Assembly (NCBI GenBank): GCA_003586005.1
Contig: NSKI01000001.1
Span: 107,074 to 171,073, forward strand
Length of the DNA stretch: 64,000 nt
Reading direction: 5' to 3'
Origin: Haloplasmatales bacterium 4B
GTDB lineage: Bacteria; Bacillota_I; Bacilli_A; Haloplasmatales; Haloplasmataceae
Of the stretch, positions 27,132 through 36,423 are shown piece after piece. Every line of letters begins with the position of its first letter. The stretch's first letter is position 1. Made by a program: the position numbers and the translations under genes. Below the pieces are notes generated by a model. The model saw only the letters and a list, made by a program, of their open reading frames with translations. It was not told the origin of the DNA and made no database searches.

Positions 27132-27419
27132 TTGAAAAATAAAATTGTAGTTAAACGGTTTGATGAAGTAATTTTTAACGGGGACATTTTAGATATTCCA
27201 ATTAAAGAAGATTATATAATCAAAAAAAGTATAGAAATTTTTGATGATGATGATCCATGTATTATTCATAAGTCTTTTGTGATTAAGCAAGTTGTTGATG
27301 ATTTACTAGACCAAATTGATAGAAAACATAATTGTGAAATTAAATTAAGTGATTTTAAGGATAAATTAACATATTTAGATATAGATTTAGATAATGTTAC
27401 TTTATATATAGAAAGGTAA
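27132..27419 (+). CDS. Small acidic protein of unknown function in the cysteine desulfurase operon
   Basis: TTG 27132 with GAGGTGAT; 95 residues. I do not recognise the family. It contains an acidic run (FDDDDP) followed by CIIHKSFVIKQVVDDLL and another Cys in HNCEIKL. It sits 2 bases after the DsbD-type gene and 2 bases before the nifS-like gene, so the three are surely one operon. A helper role in sulfur or thiol transfer is only a guess from position. Confidence 0.7.
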   Translation: MKNKIVVKRFDEVIFNGDILDIPIKEDYIIKKSIEIFDDDDPCIIHKSFVIKQVVDDLLDQIDRKHNCEIKLSDFKDKLTYLDIDLDNVTLYIER

Positions 27420-27421
27420 AT

Positions 27422-28552
27422 ATGAAAACTGTGTATTTAGATTATGCATCAACAACAAAAATTCGCCAAGAAGTAGTAGAGGAAATGCTTCCGTATTTAT
27501 TGAATGAATACGGGAATCCATCATCTTTATATGAAAAGGGAATAAAAAATAGGAAAGTTATTAATAAGTGCCGTAGTAAAATTGCCTCTATCTTTAATGC
27601 AAACAAAGATGAAATATACTTTTGCTCCGGTGGGAGTGAAGCAAATAATTGGGCAATTAAAGGTATTGCTTTTTCAAACAAGGGAAAGTTAGAAATCATT
27701 ACGACTAAAATTGAACATCATTCCATTTTAAAAAGCTGTGAATTTTTAGCGAAATTGGGGTATAAAATCCATTATCTAAATGTTAACGAAAAGGGTTTTG
27801 TTAATATTTATGAGTTAGAGGAAACAATTAATCAAAATACTGCACTAGTATCAGTTATGATGGCAAATAATGAAATTGGCACAATTCAAAATATTAAAAA
27901 GATTAGTGAAATATGCAAAAAACAAAATGTTCTATTTCACACAGATGCAATTCAAGCGGCACCTCATTTGCCAATTGATGTTAATGATTTAGGAATTGAT
28001 TTGATGTCTATCTCTTCGCACAAATTTTATGGACCAAAAGGTATAGGGGCTTTATATATTAGAAGTGGAGTAAAAATTGAAAACTTAATTCATGGTGGAC
28101 ATCAAGAAAAGGGTAAAAGAGCAGGAACAGAAAACGTAGCTTATATTGTCGGTATGACTAAAGCAATAGAGTTATCAATAAATGAGATGAATGAGCGTTT
28201 AATTGTAGAAAAAGACTTAATAAGTCTTTTATATAAAACAATAATTGAAGAAATTAAAGATGTAAGATTTAATGGCCCAGAAATAGGTGGTAAACGTTTG
28301 CCAAATAATCTTAGCTTGTCATTTAAGGATGTTGATGGTTCAATTCTAAGTTTTGAACTTAATAAATTAGGTATATGTGTTTCAACAGGAAGTGCATGCA
28401 ATTCTGATTCAATAGAACCTAGTCACGTATTACAAGCGATTAATGTTCCGCAGGAATTTATAAATGGGACAATCAGAATATCTTTAGGTAAAGACACAAC
28501 AATTGAAGATATTAAATCAGTTGCTGAATCATTAATTAATTTATTGAAATAA
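27422..28552 (+). CDS. Cysteine desulfurase (NifS/IscS family)
   Basis: The 376-residue PLP enzyme removes sulfur from cysteine as a protein-bound persulfide. It has YLDYASTTKIRQEV at the N-terminus, HTDAIQAAPHLPID, the PLP lysine in SISSHKFYGPKG, and the mobile loop with the catalytic cysteine in STGSACNSDS. The length fits NifS-like enzymes of Firmicutes. No scaffold (iscU) or thiI follows directly. The sulfur could feed Fe-S assembly or tRNA thiolation; a TtcA-type protein occurs at 36609. Confidence 0.93.
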   Translation: MKTVYLDYASTTKIRQEVVEEMLPYLLNEYGNPSSLYEKGIKNRKVINKCRSKIASIFNANKDEIYFCSGGSEANNWAIKGIAFSNKGKLEIITTKIEHHSILKSCEFLAKLGYKIHYLNVNEKGFVNIYELEETINQNTALVSVMMANNEIGTIQNIKKISEICKKQNVLFHTDAIQAAPHLPIDVNDLGIDLMSISSHKFYGPKGIGALYIRSGVKIENLIHGGHQEKGKRAGTENVAYIVGMTKAIELSINEMNERLIVEKDLISLLYKTIIEEIKDVRFNGPEIGGKRLPNNLSLSFKDVDGSILSFELNKLGICVSTGSACNSDSIEPSHVLQAINVPQEFINGTIRISLGKDTTIEDIKSVAESLINLLK

Positions 28553-28582
28553 AAACGTAAGGTTTATTAACCTTACGTTTTT
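28551..28582 (+). terminator. Terminator after the cysteine desulfurase operon
   Basis: AAAAACGTAAGGTT pairs with AACCTTACGTTTTT around TATT; the T run is part of the 3' arm. Confidence 0.88.
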
Positions 28583-28624
28583 AAAAATATTGCTGATAAA
28601 ATGGTTGTCCCCCACCATCAATTT

Positions 28625-29050
28625 TTACTTAGAAAATCTGCCTTTTTCCTTCTTGGGATTTATAGTAGAATAATTATGTCTACGCAATAACATCAAAGCG
28701 TCAGAATAAAATTTACTAGAAATATTAATTTTGTCTAAAAAAGCTAAACGACTATTACTTAATCTTTCTTGGTTATCAACTTTTCTTTTTAAGTACACAG
28801 TCACCTTTTTGGGTGATTTTTTGTAATTAGATAACATCCAAATTAATGTACTGATTGATTTAAGAATGAATATAAGAATAATCAAAACTATTATTTCTGG
28901 TATTAGCAGTTTCATTAATACAACACCTAGTTCAATATTTAAAGTAAGAAATGCAGAAGTCAACCATCCTATCAAAGATAGTAAAATTATCAAAACAAAA
29001 ATATTGCCAAGAAGTAGCAGCCAAATTTTCTTTTCAAATGATTTATTCAC
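28625..29050 (-). CDS. Small two-helix membrane protein, unknown
   Basis: GTG start at 29050 behind GGAGGGA; 141 residues. Two hydrophobic helices lie at about 9-33 and 41-66. A basic C-terminal half (KKSPKKVTVYLKRKVDNQER) is presumably cytosolic. I know no family for it. It stands alone between two convergent or divergent units. Confidence 0.6.
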   Translation of the reverse strand: MNKSFEKKIWLLLLGNIFVLIILLSLIGWLTSAFLTLNIELGVVLMKLLIPEIIVLIILIFILKSISTLIWMLSNYKKSPKKVTVYLKRKVDNQERLSNSRLAFLDKINISSKFYSDALMLLRRHNYSTINPKKEKGRFSK

Positions 29051-29374
29051 CTAATATCCCTCCTATTGTATTGATTATACTACATATTTTTAAAATAATA
29101 AATAAATAAACTACATAAATAGACAATTTTTCATAAAATACTGAATTTTTAAATAAATTTGAAAAAAAAATATTTTGTAATTATAGTTAAAGTTATATCT
29201 AGTATTATTTTTCAAAAAATTTTAACTGAGAGATATTTTTTGAATTATTAGTATGAAAAAAATGTAAAATTTGGTATAATAAAGAGAAGTTTTGATTGTA
29301 GAAAATTATAATTACAAAAAAGCTTTTATTTTATTAAATTTTAATATAGTAGAATTTTGAAAAAGGTGGAGAAA
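29051..29374. other. 324-base AT-rich intergenic stretch
   Basis: There is no coding frame with a start and ribosome site. It contains the SDR promoter at 29272-29280 and a weak inverted repeat (TTTTTCAAAAAAT near 29210 and TTTTTTGAATTAT near 29236) that might be an operator or a chance AT palindrome. Confidence 0.5.
29272..29280 (+). promoter_or_regulatory. Extended -10 promoter of the SDR/AOS operon
   Basis: TGGTATAAT at 29272-29280, about 95 bases upstream of the SDR start, leaving a moderately long leader. No convincing -35 box. Confidence 0.6.
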
Positions 29375-30178
29375 ATGAAGCAGAAATATGGTAAAATTGC
29401 ATTAGTTATTGGCGCTTCATCTGGAGTTGGAAAAGTATGCGCAAATTATCTAGCAAATAGCGGATATAATGTATATGGAACTTCTAGAAAAGCAACTTTT
29501 AACATAAATAATGATAAAATACACATGATTCCCCTTGATGTTACTGATAGTTTATCAATTAAACAAGCGGTGGATTATATTATTGAAAAAGAAGGGACTA
29601 TTAGTGTTTTGCTTAATTGCCCTGGATATGGTTTATCAGGAAGTGTAGAAGATATTTCAACGCAAGAAGCTAAAGCGATATTTGATACAAACTTCTTTGG
29701 AATTATGGAAGTGATTAGAAATGTGTTGCCAATCATGAGAAAAAACCAGACTGGTCTAATTGTTAATATTAGTTCAGTAGCAGGGTTTATTTCAATTCCT
29801 TATCAATCGATGTATAGTGCAAGTAAATATGCGCTAGAAGCAATGTCTGAAGCTTTGAGAATCGAAGTAAAATCCTTTGGTGTTAAAGTTTCAATGATTG
29901 CTCCAGGTGATATGAAGACTAACTTTAAGCGGGAAACTGCAAAAAATGCCTTAAATTCTTGTTATCAGGCTAGATGTGAAAAAGCAGTCAACAAAATGAT
30001 AGCATCAGAGGAAAAAGGCCCTGAAGCGATTGTTGTAGTCAAAGAGTTAAAAAAAATACTAAAGCAAAAGAATCCTTCTATTAGAAGAGTAGTTGGCTGG
30101 CAATATAAATTAGTTGGTTTACTTAAAAAATTATTGCCTGCAAAAATTGTTGAATTTGTAATAACAAAAATTTATTAA
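29375..30178 (+). CDS. Short-chain dehydrogenase/reductase, possible 3-ketosphinganine reductase
   Basis: ATG 29375 is correctly spaced from GGTGGAG; the longer frame starts within no good site. The 267-residue classical SDR has a GASSGVGK cofactor loop, an NISSVAGF catalytic Ser and YSASKYALE for the Tyr/Lys pair. The C-terminus is basic and hydrophobic (LVGLLKKLLPAKIVEFVI), suggesting membrane contact. It lies 14 bases upstream of a serine-palmitoyltransferase-like gene, so reduction of a 3-keto long-chain base is a reasonable guess. Other lipid or general SDR roles are equally possible from sequence alone. Confidence 0.8.
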   Translation: MKQKYGKIALVIGASSGVGKVCANYLANSGYNVYGTSRKATFNINNDKIHMIPLDVTDSLSIKQAVDYIIEKEGTISVLLNCPGYGLSGSVEDISTQEAKAIFDTNFFGIMEVIRNVLPIMRKNQTGLIVNISSVAGFISIPYQSMYSASKYALEAMSEALRIEVKSFGVKVSMIAPGDMKTNFKRETAKNALNSCYQARCEKAVNKMIASEEKGPEAIVVVKELKKILKQKNPSIRRVVGWQYKLVGLLKKLLPAKIVEFVITKIY

Positions 30179-30192
30179 AAGGGGATATTTAG

Positions 30193-31343
30193 ATGGATAT
30201 TTTTCAAAAATGTTATGAATTTACAGATGCAAAAAAAGTAATGGCAGCAGGTATTTATCCATATTTTCATGAGTTAACTTCAGGACAAGATAACGAAGTT
30301 ATCATTAATGGAAAAAGGACAATTATGATAGGTTCTAATAATTACCTAGGACTCACTAGCGATCAAAGAGTAAAACAAGCTTCAATCAAGGCTGTTGAAA
30401 AATATGGGTCTGGGTGTTCTGGATCCCGCTTTTTAAATGGAACACTTGATTTACATGTTGAATTAGAGAAAGAATTAGCAAGTTTTCTTAATAAAGAGGA
30501 TTGTATAACTTTTAGTACTGGTTTTCAAGCTAACTTAGGATTGATTTCAGCTATTGCAGGACGTAATGACTATATAATTAGTGATAGAGGGAACCATGCT
30601 AGTATAGTAGATGGGTGTCGCTTAAGTTTTGCTAAAATGATTAAATACAATCATAATGACATGAAAGATTTAGAGAGAGCCCTAAAGGCTGTGCCTGATA
30701 ATTGTGGGAAATTAATTGTTTCAGATGGTGTTTTTAGTATGGAAGGTGATATATGTAAATTGCCTGAAATGGTAAAATTAGCTGAAAAATATGGTGCAAG
30801 AATTATGATCGATGATGCCCATGGTGTAGGTGTTATGGGTAAACACGGAAGAGGAACAGCAGAATATTTTAATCTTGAGGATAAAGTTGATTTAACACTC
30901 GGGACATTCAGTAAATCATTAGCTAGTTTAGGGGGCTTTGTTGTTGGTAGCGCTGATGTTATACATTATATAAGGCACTTATCACGTCCATTTATTTTTA
31001 GTGCTTCTATTACTCCATCTAATGCAGCTGCAGCTTTAGAATCATTAAGGATTTTAAAGCAAGAACCTGATAGAATTAAGCGTCTATGGGAAAAGGGTTT
31101 AATGATTTAGGAATTACAATTGGAAATTCAGAAACACCAATTATACCTGTTATGACTTATGATGATAATGCCACTTTTTTAATTACAAGACAATTGCTTG
31201 ATGCAGGTGTTTATGTAAACCCTGTTATTTCACCAGCGGTTAACCCTGGTGAAGCATTATTAAGAACTAGTTATACAGCAACTCATACATTTGAACAACT
31301 AGATTATGCATTAGATAAATTTAAAAAAGTTTTTAATAAATAA
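30193..31343 (+). pseudogene. Alpha-oxoamine synthase (serine palmitoyltransferase/KBL-like), frameshifted
   Basis: This PLP enzyme of the AOS family (KBL, BioF, SPT) is read in two frames. Frame one, 30193-31110 (305 residues), holds [44 protein letters not shown] and the PLP lysine in [12 protein letters not shown]. It then hits a stop after KRLWEKG. The C-terminal domain continues in another frame to 31343 ([19 protein letters not shown]). Compared with the family, about 19 nt are missing at the junction near 31090. The N-terminal part resembles Bacteroides-type SPT more than KBL or BioF. It is probably inactivated, unless a sequencing error explains the break. Confidence 0.82.
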
Positions 31344-31349
31344 AGTGAA

Positions 31350-31381
31350 AAAAGAGAAAGTTTCTAAATACTTTCTCTTTT
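31350..31381. terminator. Bidirectional terminator
   Basis: AAAAGAGAAAGT pairs with ACTTTCTCTTTT, just after the SPT-like gene and before the convergent small membrane gene. Confidence 0.85.
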
Positions 31382-31384
31382 AAA

Positions 31385-31567
31385 TTAATTACTTTGATCA
31401 AACTTCAATAAGATAACAGTGCCATAAAATTCTTGGTTGTCTATTTGGGGTGCTTTTATATTGCTTTTTAAAAAGCGTTTATTTATAATATAAACTGTTA
31501 TTGCTAACAAAATAAAGATTAAAATTACTCCGAGTAAAAATCCGAATATTAAGCTTTTCACATCCAT
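31385..31567 (-). CDS. Small single-helix membrane protein
   Basis: The start at ATG 31567 fits GGTGG 6 bases upstream; longer in-frame starts lack a site. It has 60 residues with one strong helix (SLIFGFLLGVILIFILLAI) near the N-terminus and a short polar tail ending DQSN. Function unknown. Confidence 0.6.
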   Translation of the reverse strand: MDVKSLIFGFLLGVILIFILLAITVYIINKRFLKSNIKAPQIDNQEFYGTVILLKFDQSN

Positions 31568-31736
31568 ATAAGCCACCATTTTTTTTAAAATTATATCATG
31601 CAGCATATATGTGTTAAAAGGTTATTTGCTTTAATTTTATTTTTATTGATAAAAAGTCTTGTTTCTATTGATTTACGATAATTTGACAAGTAAAATAATA
31701 AGTAATGTAAATTATTGTTGATTAAAGGGTGATACA

Positions 31737-33407
31737 ATGTTTAAGAACACAAAAAGAATTAAAAAAATGTTTGATGAAGATGAACCAAAACTTGTTTTTT
31801 ACCTTGAATCTAAAGGAATAATTTTTGAAGATTTGTTTAAGGAACAAGAAAATTTAATTGAAAGAAGTATTAGATATCACAAAAATACAATTGCTGAAAC
31901 AGCAATTGTTTATTGTGATAATATTAATCGCTTAAATAAGAACAATCAAAGCTATTTAATGATTTCTGTTCAATATGATAATTATCCGATGTTTACTAAA
32001 TTACTAGAAATGGAATTAGATTTAGAACAATTAGATAATTATCATCAATCTGTATTGTTTTATACAATTAAAAATAAAAACTGGGATTATTTTAATGATT
32101 TAGTAAAGAAAAACATTAACTTAAAGGGCTATAATAATAATAAAGAAACGGCTTTAATATATGCATATATTAACGATAGAAAAGATGTTATGAATTATTT
32201 GTTTGAAAATAATGCTAATATTAATAGTATTGATAAAGATGGTAATACTATTTTACACCATGCGCTTCTAAGGCAAGATGTAGATTATGCATTAAAATTA
32301 TTAGATTTCGGTAGTGATATCTTTATTAGAAACTATAATGATAAAACATGTCTTGATATCGCTTCTCAATTTAATATTGAAAGCCCATTAATAAATAAAA
32401 TCATTGAAGTAATAAATAAATTGTTTGAGGAAGAATTAGACGAACGATTATTAGAATTATTATATGAATATGAAGATGTTGAAAATTATAATGAGTTTAA
32501 TATACCTTTTTTAATTGCTGTTTTTTCAGTTAAATTTAATAATAAGAATATATTTGAAAAGATATTGCGAAAACCCGAATTATTGAATAATATTGATTAT
32601 CGAGGAAAATCTTTACTAATGTATTGTATTGAATTTAATAATTTTATTAGCGCTAGAAAAATAATTTATCTTGATAGTAATCTTAATTTACGTAGTAAAG
32701 ATAATAGGACAATTTTATTTACAGTAATTAAACAATTAAATGAAAATTTAATATTAAAAGAGGAATATAAATTAATTTTTAAAGAATTGCTAGAACGTAA
32801 GGTTGATGTTAATTGTCAAGATAATTTTGGGAATACCGTACTTATGGAAGCTATCTTAAACAATCAAGTGGAAATTATTGAACATTTAGTGAATTATCCA
32901 TCTATAGATTTAAATCTTACTAATAATGAAAATAAAACCGTTTTATCACTAGCCTATGAAAGAAAAGATTTTACCTCTATTCAAAGAATGATTACTTCAA
33001 AAAGAGTAGATATTAATACTATTGATATAAATGAAAAAACTCTATTATTAATGGCTTTAATGGATGATAATTTAGAGCTTTTTGATTTATTATTAAATTA
33101 TGGGGCTGATTTAGACATAAAATACGAAGATGGAATGACGATATTAATGTTTGCTTTAAATTTGCAGAAAAAACGTTTTATAGTAAAGATATTTGAGCAT
33201 CCTAACTTTAATGTTGATTTACAAGATGATAGTGGAAAGACAGCATTAATGCACGCGATAGAAAATCGGAATGTAAAAGTTGTAGAGGCACTATTGAAAT
33301 GTGGGGCCGAAATCAACATTAAGGATAATAATGGCGATACAGCAATCTTTTATGCTTTAGGAGTAGAGGATTTTGAAATCGCCCGACTAATAAGAAATTA
33401 TGAATAA
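31737..33407 (+). CDS. Ankyrin-repeat protein
   Basis: The protein has 556 residues, has no signal peptide and consists almost entirely of ankyrin repeats. Recognisable units of about 33-36 residues run from about residue 60 to the end (DGNTILHHALLRQDVDYALKLL, FGNTVLMEAILNNQVEIIEHL, SGKTALMHAIENRNVKVVEALL, NGDTAIFYAL). Ankyrin arrays mediate protein contacts; the partner is unknown. ATG 31737 has AAAGGGTGAT. The next gene starts 26 bases after its stop, so the flavoprotein is probably in the same operon. Confidence 0.92.
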   Translation: MFKNTKRIKKMFDEDEPKLVFYLESKGIIFEDLFKEQENLIERSIRYHKNTIAETAIVYCDNINRLNKNNQSYLMISVQYDNYPMFTKLLEMELDLEQLDNYHQSVLFYTIKNKNWDYFNDLVKKNINLKGYNNNKETALIYAYINDRKDVMNYLFENNANINSIDKDGNTILHHALLRQDVDYALKLLDFGSDIFIRNYNDKTCLDIASQFNIESPLINKIIEVINKLFEEELDERLLELLYEYEDVENYNEFNIPFLIAVFSVKFNNKNIFEKILRKPELLNNIDYRGKSLLMYCIEFNNFISARKIIYLDSNLNLRSKDNRTILFTVIKQLNENLILKEEYKLIFKELLERKVDVNCQDNFGNTVLMEAILNNQVEIIEHLVNYPSIDLNLTNNENKTVLSLAYERKDFTSIQRMITSKRVDINTIDINEKTLLLMALMDDNLELFDLLLNYGADLDIKYEDGMTILMFALNLQKKRFIVKIFEHPNFNVDLQDDSGKTALMHAIENRNVKVVEALLKCGAEINIKDNNGDTAIFYALGVEDFEIARLIRNYE

Positions 33408-33432
33408 CAAATGTAAAAATGGAGCTGAAAAG

Positions 33433-34680
33433 ATGATTAAAAAAGAGGTTATCATTATTGGTGGAGGAGCATCGGGCATTGTTGCTGCGATTACCGCAAA
33501 AGATAATGGTAGTGATGTTTTATTAATTGAAGGTGAAAATCGAATCGCTAAGAAAATCCTTATTACAGGTAACGGTAGGTGTAATTTTTCTAATCGAAAA
33601 ATAAAATCACCCTATAAAGAATTTCATAGTAATGAGCATCAGTTCTATTCGAATGTATTAGACCAATTAACTGTGGGAAACACTGTAAATTTATTTTATA
33701 CCTATGGTCTCCCTATTGTTACATTTGAAAATAATAAAATGTATCCTCAATCATTACAGGCTTCAAGTGTAGTCGATATATTAAGAATAAATATTAGGGA
33801 AAGGGATATTCCCGTTTATTTGAATACTAAAGTAATTAATATAACTAAAAGTAAAGATGAGTTTATGATAGAAACGCTTAATGAAGATTATCCATTATTT
33901 AAAGCAAAAAAGGTATTAATAGCTTGTGGAGGTAGTGCTGCACCTAATACTGGCTCAGATGGATCTATCTATCAGATTATGGTAAAACTGGGTCACTCAA
34001 TTATTAAGCCACTACCGTCTATTGTTCAGTTAAAATTAAATTATAAATATCTTAAGGCAATTTCTGGAGTTAGATTTGAAGCTTTAGTTAGTGTAATAGT
34101 TAATAATAAGGTAAAGCGAGTTGAACTTGATGAAGTTATATTTACTGATTATGGTATTTCAGGTAAAGCAATTCTCCAAATTAGTAATTATGCTTCAATA
34201 GGAATAAATAATAAAGAGGAAGTTATAATTATCCTTGATATGTTTCCGAAGCTTAATGAAACTGAATTAAAGGGATTTTTTGAAGCTCAGTTTGTAATGT
34301 TTGGTCATAGAGAAATTGTTGAGGCCTTAAATGGCATTATTAATAAAAAGTTACTACCTATAATTTTAAAAGATTGTGGCATCACAAATATCCATAAAAC
34401 TTGTGATCAATTAGATTTTAAAGAGAAGGCAAATTTGTATCATATATTAAAGAATTGGGAATTTAAATGTATTGATACAAATGGTTTTAGAAATGCTCAA
34501 GCAACAATTGGAGGTATTAATACATTAGATGTTAATAAAGAAACACTTGAATCAACTATCCATAAGGGTTTATATTTTGCAGGTGAAGTTCTAGATGTTG
34601 ATGGTGATTGCGGTGGTTATAATCTCCAATGGGCTTGGAGTAGTGGTTATGTGGCAGGAATTAATATAAGCAAAAAATAA
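33433..34680 (+). CDS. BaiN/HI0933-family FAD-dependent oxidoreductase
   Basis: I use ATG 33433, spaced from GGAG in AATGGAGCTG; the longer frame from 33400 overlaps the ankyrin gene without a site. The 415-residue flavoprotein has VIIIGGGASGIVAAI (FAD-binding Rossmann motif), the family mark TGNGRCNFSN, a C-terminal GGINTLDVN and GLYFAGEVLDVDGDCGGYNLQWAWSSG. The family is annotated as NAD(P)/FAD-dependent reductases with largely untested substrates. Confidence 0.93.
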   Translation: MIKKEVIIIGGGASGIVAAITAKDNGSDVLLIEGENRIAKKILITGNGRCNFSNRKIKSPYKEFHSNEHQFYSNVLDQLTVGNTVNLFYTYGLPIVTFENNKMYPQSLQASSVVDILRINIRERDIPVYLNTKVINITKSKDEFMIETLNEDYPLFKAKKVLIACGGSAAPNTGSDGSIYQIMVKLGHSIIKPLPSIVQLKLNYKYLKAISGVRFEALVSVIVNNKVKRVELDEVIFTDYGISGKAILQISNYASIGINNKEEVIIILDMFPKLNETELKGFFEAQFVMFGHREIVEALNGIINKKLLPIILKDCGITNIHKTCDQLDFKEKANLYHILKNWEFKCIDTNGFRNAQATIGGINTLDVNKETLESTIHKGLYFAGEVLDVDGDCGGYNLQWAWSSGYVAGINISKK

Positions 34681-34712
34681 AACGAAGGAATGGGTTTAGT
34701 TCCTTCGTTTTT
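34679..34712 (+). terminator. Rho-independent terminator
   Basis: AAAACGAAGGAA pairs with TTCCTTCGTTTTT around TGGGTTTAG, right at the stop of the flavoprotein gene. Confidence 0.9.
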
Positions 34713-34713
34713 A

Positions 34714-35239
34714 AATGGAGTAGTGGAGGTCTAGAAAATGGAAATAGCGATTTATGACATCAACTTTATTTATATAAATATATAAAATTACAGCTCCGAC
34801 ATTCAAAAAAAATTTCTATTTATATTAATAAAATACCCGATTTCATTCGTTAGTGAGATTGATTCTAATGTTACTAAAGGATTTGCATAAATAATAATAT
34901 TAACTTATATACGCATTTAATTTATTTGAGGTAAGTCAAGTGCGAATTTAACATGCAACTATTAGTAACATTAGTAAATCCCATATATATAATACTTAAA
35001 CTATTGATTCATAATAAATCTCCATCCATCTTCTATATTATTATGGGATAGGATATACCTATTATATTTAATTTAATTAATCTTATAGTAATTAATTTAG
35101 TAAATGCTAGTTTATCATAGAATTTCTTGGTATATATAAGCGAATTATAACTATATATATAAAAATTTATCAGTTAATAATTTGCATAAAATACTTGAAT
35201 ATATTAAAAATATTAATATCTTAAACAAAAGGTGAGATT
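34714..35239. other. 526-base AT-rich stretch without recognisable genes
   Basis: All frames on both strands are broken by stops and I recognise no coding remnant, RNA gene or long repeat. A 15-codon frame at 34738 has a weak site but no support. TAGTAACATTAGTAAATC near 34970 and similar words nearby hint at decayed sequence. The leader and RBS of the next small gene occupy the last 15 bases. Confidence 0.5.
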
Positions 35240-35437
35240 ATGATAAATACTTTTTTTGTAAACAATATTTCTGTCTATCTCCTAAAATTACCTCTATTTG
35301 TTTATTTATTAATAATGGGAATAATATTAATTGTGGCTGTAAGGTTTATAATAAGGCATGTATTTAGCATTCTAACATTTTTTATTTTAATCGCGTTATT
35401 TGTGATTTTATTGTTAACTATTTCAAGTATAATGTAA
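35240..35437 (+). CDS. Small hydrophobic membrane protein
   Basis: ATG 35240 after AAAAGGTGAG. The 65-residue protein has two adjacent hydrophobic helices (about 15-35 and 42-64) with RFIIRHVF between them. Unknown function; the clear ribosome site and hydrophobic periodicity support a real gene. Confidence 0.6.
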   Translation: MINTFFVNNISVYLLKLPLFVYLLIMGIILIVAVRFIIRHVFSILTFFILIALFVILLLTISSIM

Positions 35438-35489
35438 GTTCAAACTAAATAAAAAATACACTTATTAAAGTGTACATTACTTTTTAATA

Positions 35490-35576
35490 TGGTACCAGCG
35501 ACGGGACTCGAACCCGTAAGGATTTGACTCCGGTGGATTTTGAGTCCACTGCGTCTACCAATTCCGCCACGCTGGC
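35490..35576 (-). tRNA. tRNA-Leu(CAA)
   Basis: Read on the minus strand from GCCAGCGTGGCGGAATTGG, with a long variable arm typical of tRNA-Leu. The T arm GGGTTCGAGTCCC and anticodon loop CTCAAAA (anticodon CAA) are present, and the 3' CCA is encoded (TGG at 35490-35492). The acceptor stem pairs with one G-T. Length is 87. Confidence 0.95.
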
Positions 35577-35686
35577 ATGCTAATATATTATACACTTTCA
35601 TAATTAAATTGTAAATATATTAATGAAATTTTTTTTGTGAATATATTGGAAAATTAATCGAATAATAAAAAATATGAGGTGATGTT

Positions 35687-36382
35687 ATGGATAAAACTGA
35701 TTTTTTATATGAAGCATTGTTAAGTACAACCGCTTCTTTTATTGTTCTCTTAATTTTAACAAGATTACTGGGGAAAAAACAAATGTCCCAATTGACATTT
35801 TTTAATTATATTACGGGAATTACAATTGGATCAATTGCTGCTAATGTTGTTACTTTAGAAGGCGAACTATTTATTCATACATTGGTAGGTTTAATATGGT
35901 GGTGTTTACTAACATATATTGTAGATGTGTTAGTTTTAAAGTTACCTAAAGTAAGAGTTATATTAGATGGTGAACCAGCAATTATTATTAAAAAAGGCAA
36001 AATACAGTATAAAGCTCTTAAAATGGTAAGGTTAGATATTGATAACCTGTTAACTATGATGCGAGAAAAAGATGTTTTTTTAATAACTGATATTGATTAT
36101 GCAATTTTAGAGTCAAATGGAGAATTAACAATTTTTAAGAAAGCGGAAAAACATAATACTATAAGAGAAGATTTTAATTTGCCGAATGAATTGCAAGTAT
36201 ATATCCCCACTCAAATAATAATAAATGGGTTAATTGTTAAAAGCAATCTAGAGGAATTTAATTTAACTTATGATTGGGTATATGATCAACTAAATAAAAA
36301 TGGAGTTGATAAAATAGCAGATGTTTTATATGCAGAATTACAACCAGATGGTAGCTTACACATTGATGTGATTGAAAATTAA
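35687..36382 (+). CDS. YetF/DUF421-family membrane protein
   Basis: The 231-residue protein has three N-terminal helices (up to about residue 85) and a cytosolic DUF421 domain (VRVILDGEPAIIIKKGKI, MVRLDIDNLLTMMREKDVF, IDYAILESNGELTIFKK). YetF-like proteins are common in sporulating Bacilli and Clostridia, some in the spore membrane, with no firm biochemical role. ATG 35687 follows GAGGTGATG. Confidence 0.9.
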   Translation: MDKTDFLYEALLSTTASFIVLLILTRLLGKKQMSQLTFFNYITGITIGSIAANVVTLEGELFIHTLVGLIWWCLLTYIVDVLVLKLPKVRVILDGEPAIIIKKGKIQYKALKMVRLDIDNLLTMMREKDVFLITDIDYAILESNGELTIFKKAEKHNTIREDFNLPNELQVYIPTQIIINGLIVKSNLEEFNLTYDWVYDQLNKNGVDKIADVLYAELQPDGSLHIDVIEN

Positions 36383-36383
36383 A

Positions 36384-36410
36384 AAGGGATAAAAATTTAT
36401 CCCTTGATAT
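36384..36410 (+). terminator. Probable weak terminator
   Basis: AAGGGATAAA pairs with TTTATCCCTT directly after the YetF-type gene. The following T tract is interrupted (GATATTTTAC), so termination may be partial. Confidence 0.6.
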
Positions 36411-36423
36411 TTTACTTTTTAAT

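Noticed and set aside
30193..31343. Programmed frameshift in the AOS gene
   Set aside because: No slippery heptamer or stimulatory hairpin is visible, and about six residues are missing, which frameshifting alone would not explain.
34714..35239. Hidden gene or origin in the 526-base gap
   Set aside because: All frames are broken, and there are no DnaA-box clusters, iterons or conserved motifs that I can identify.
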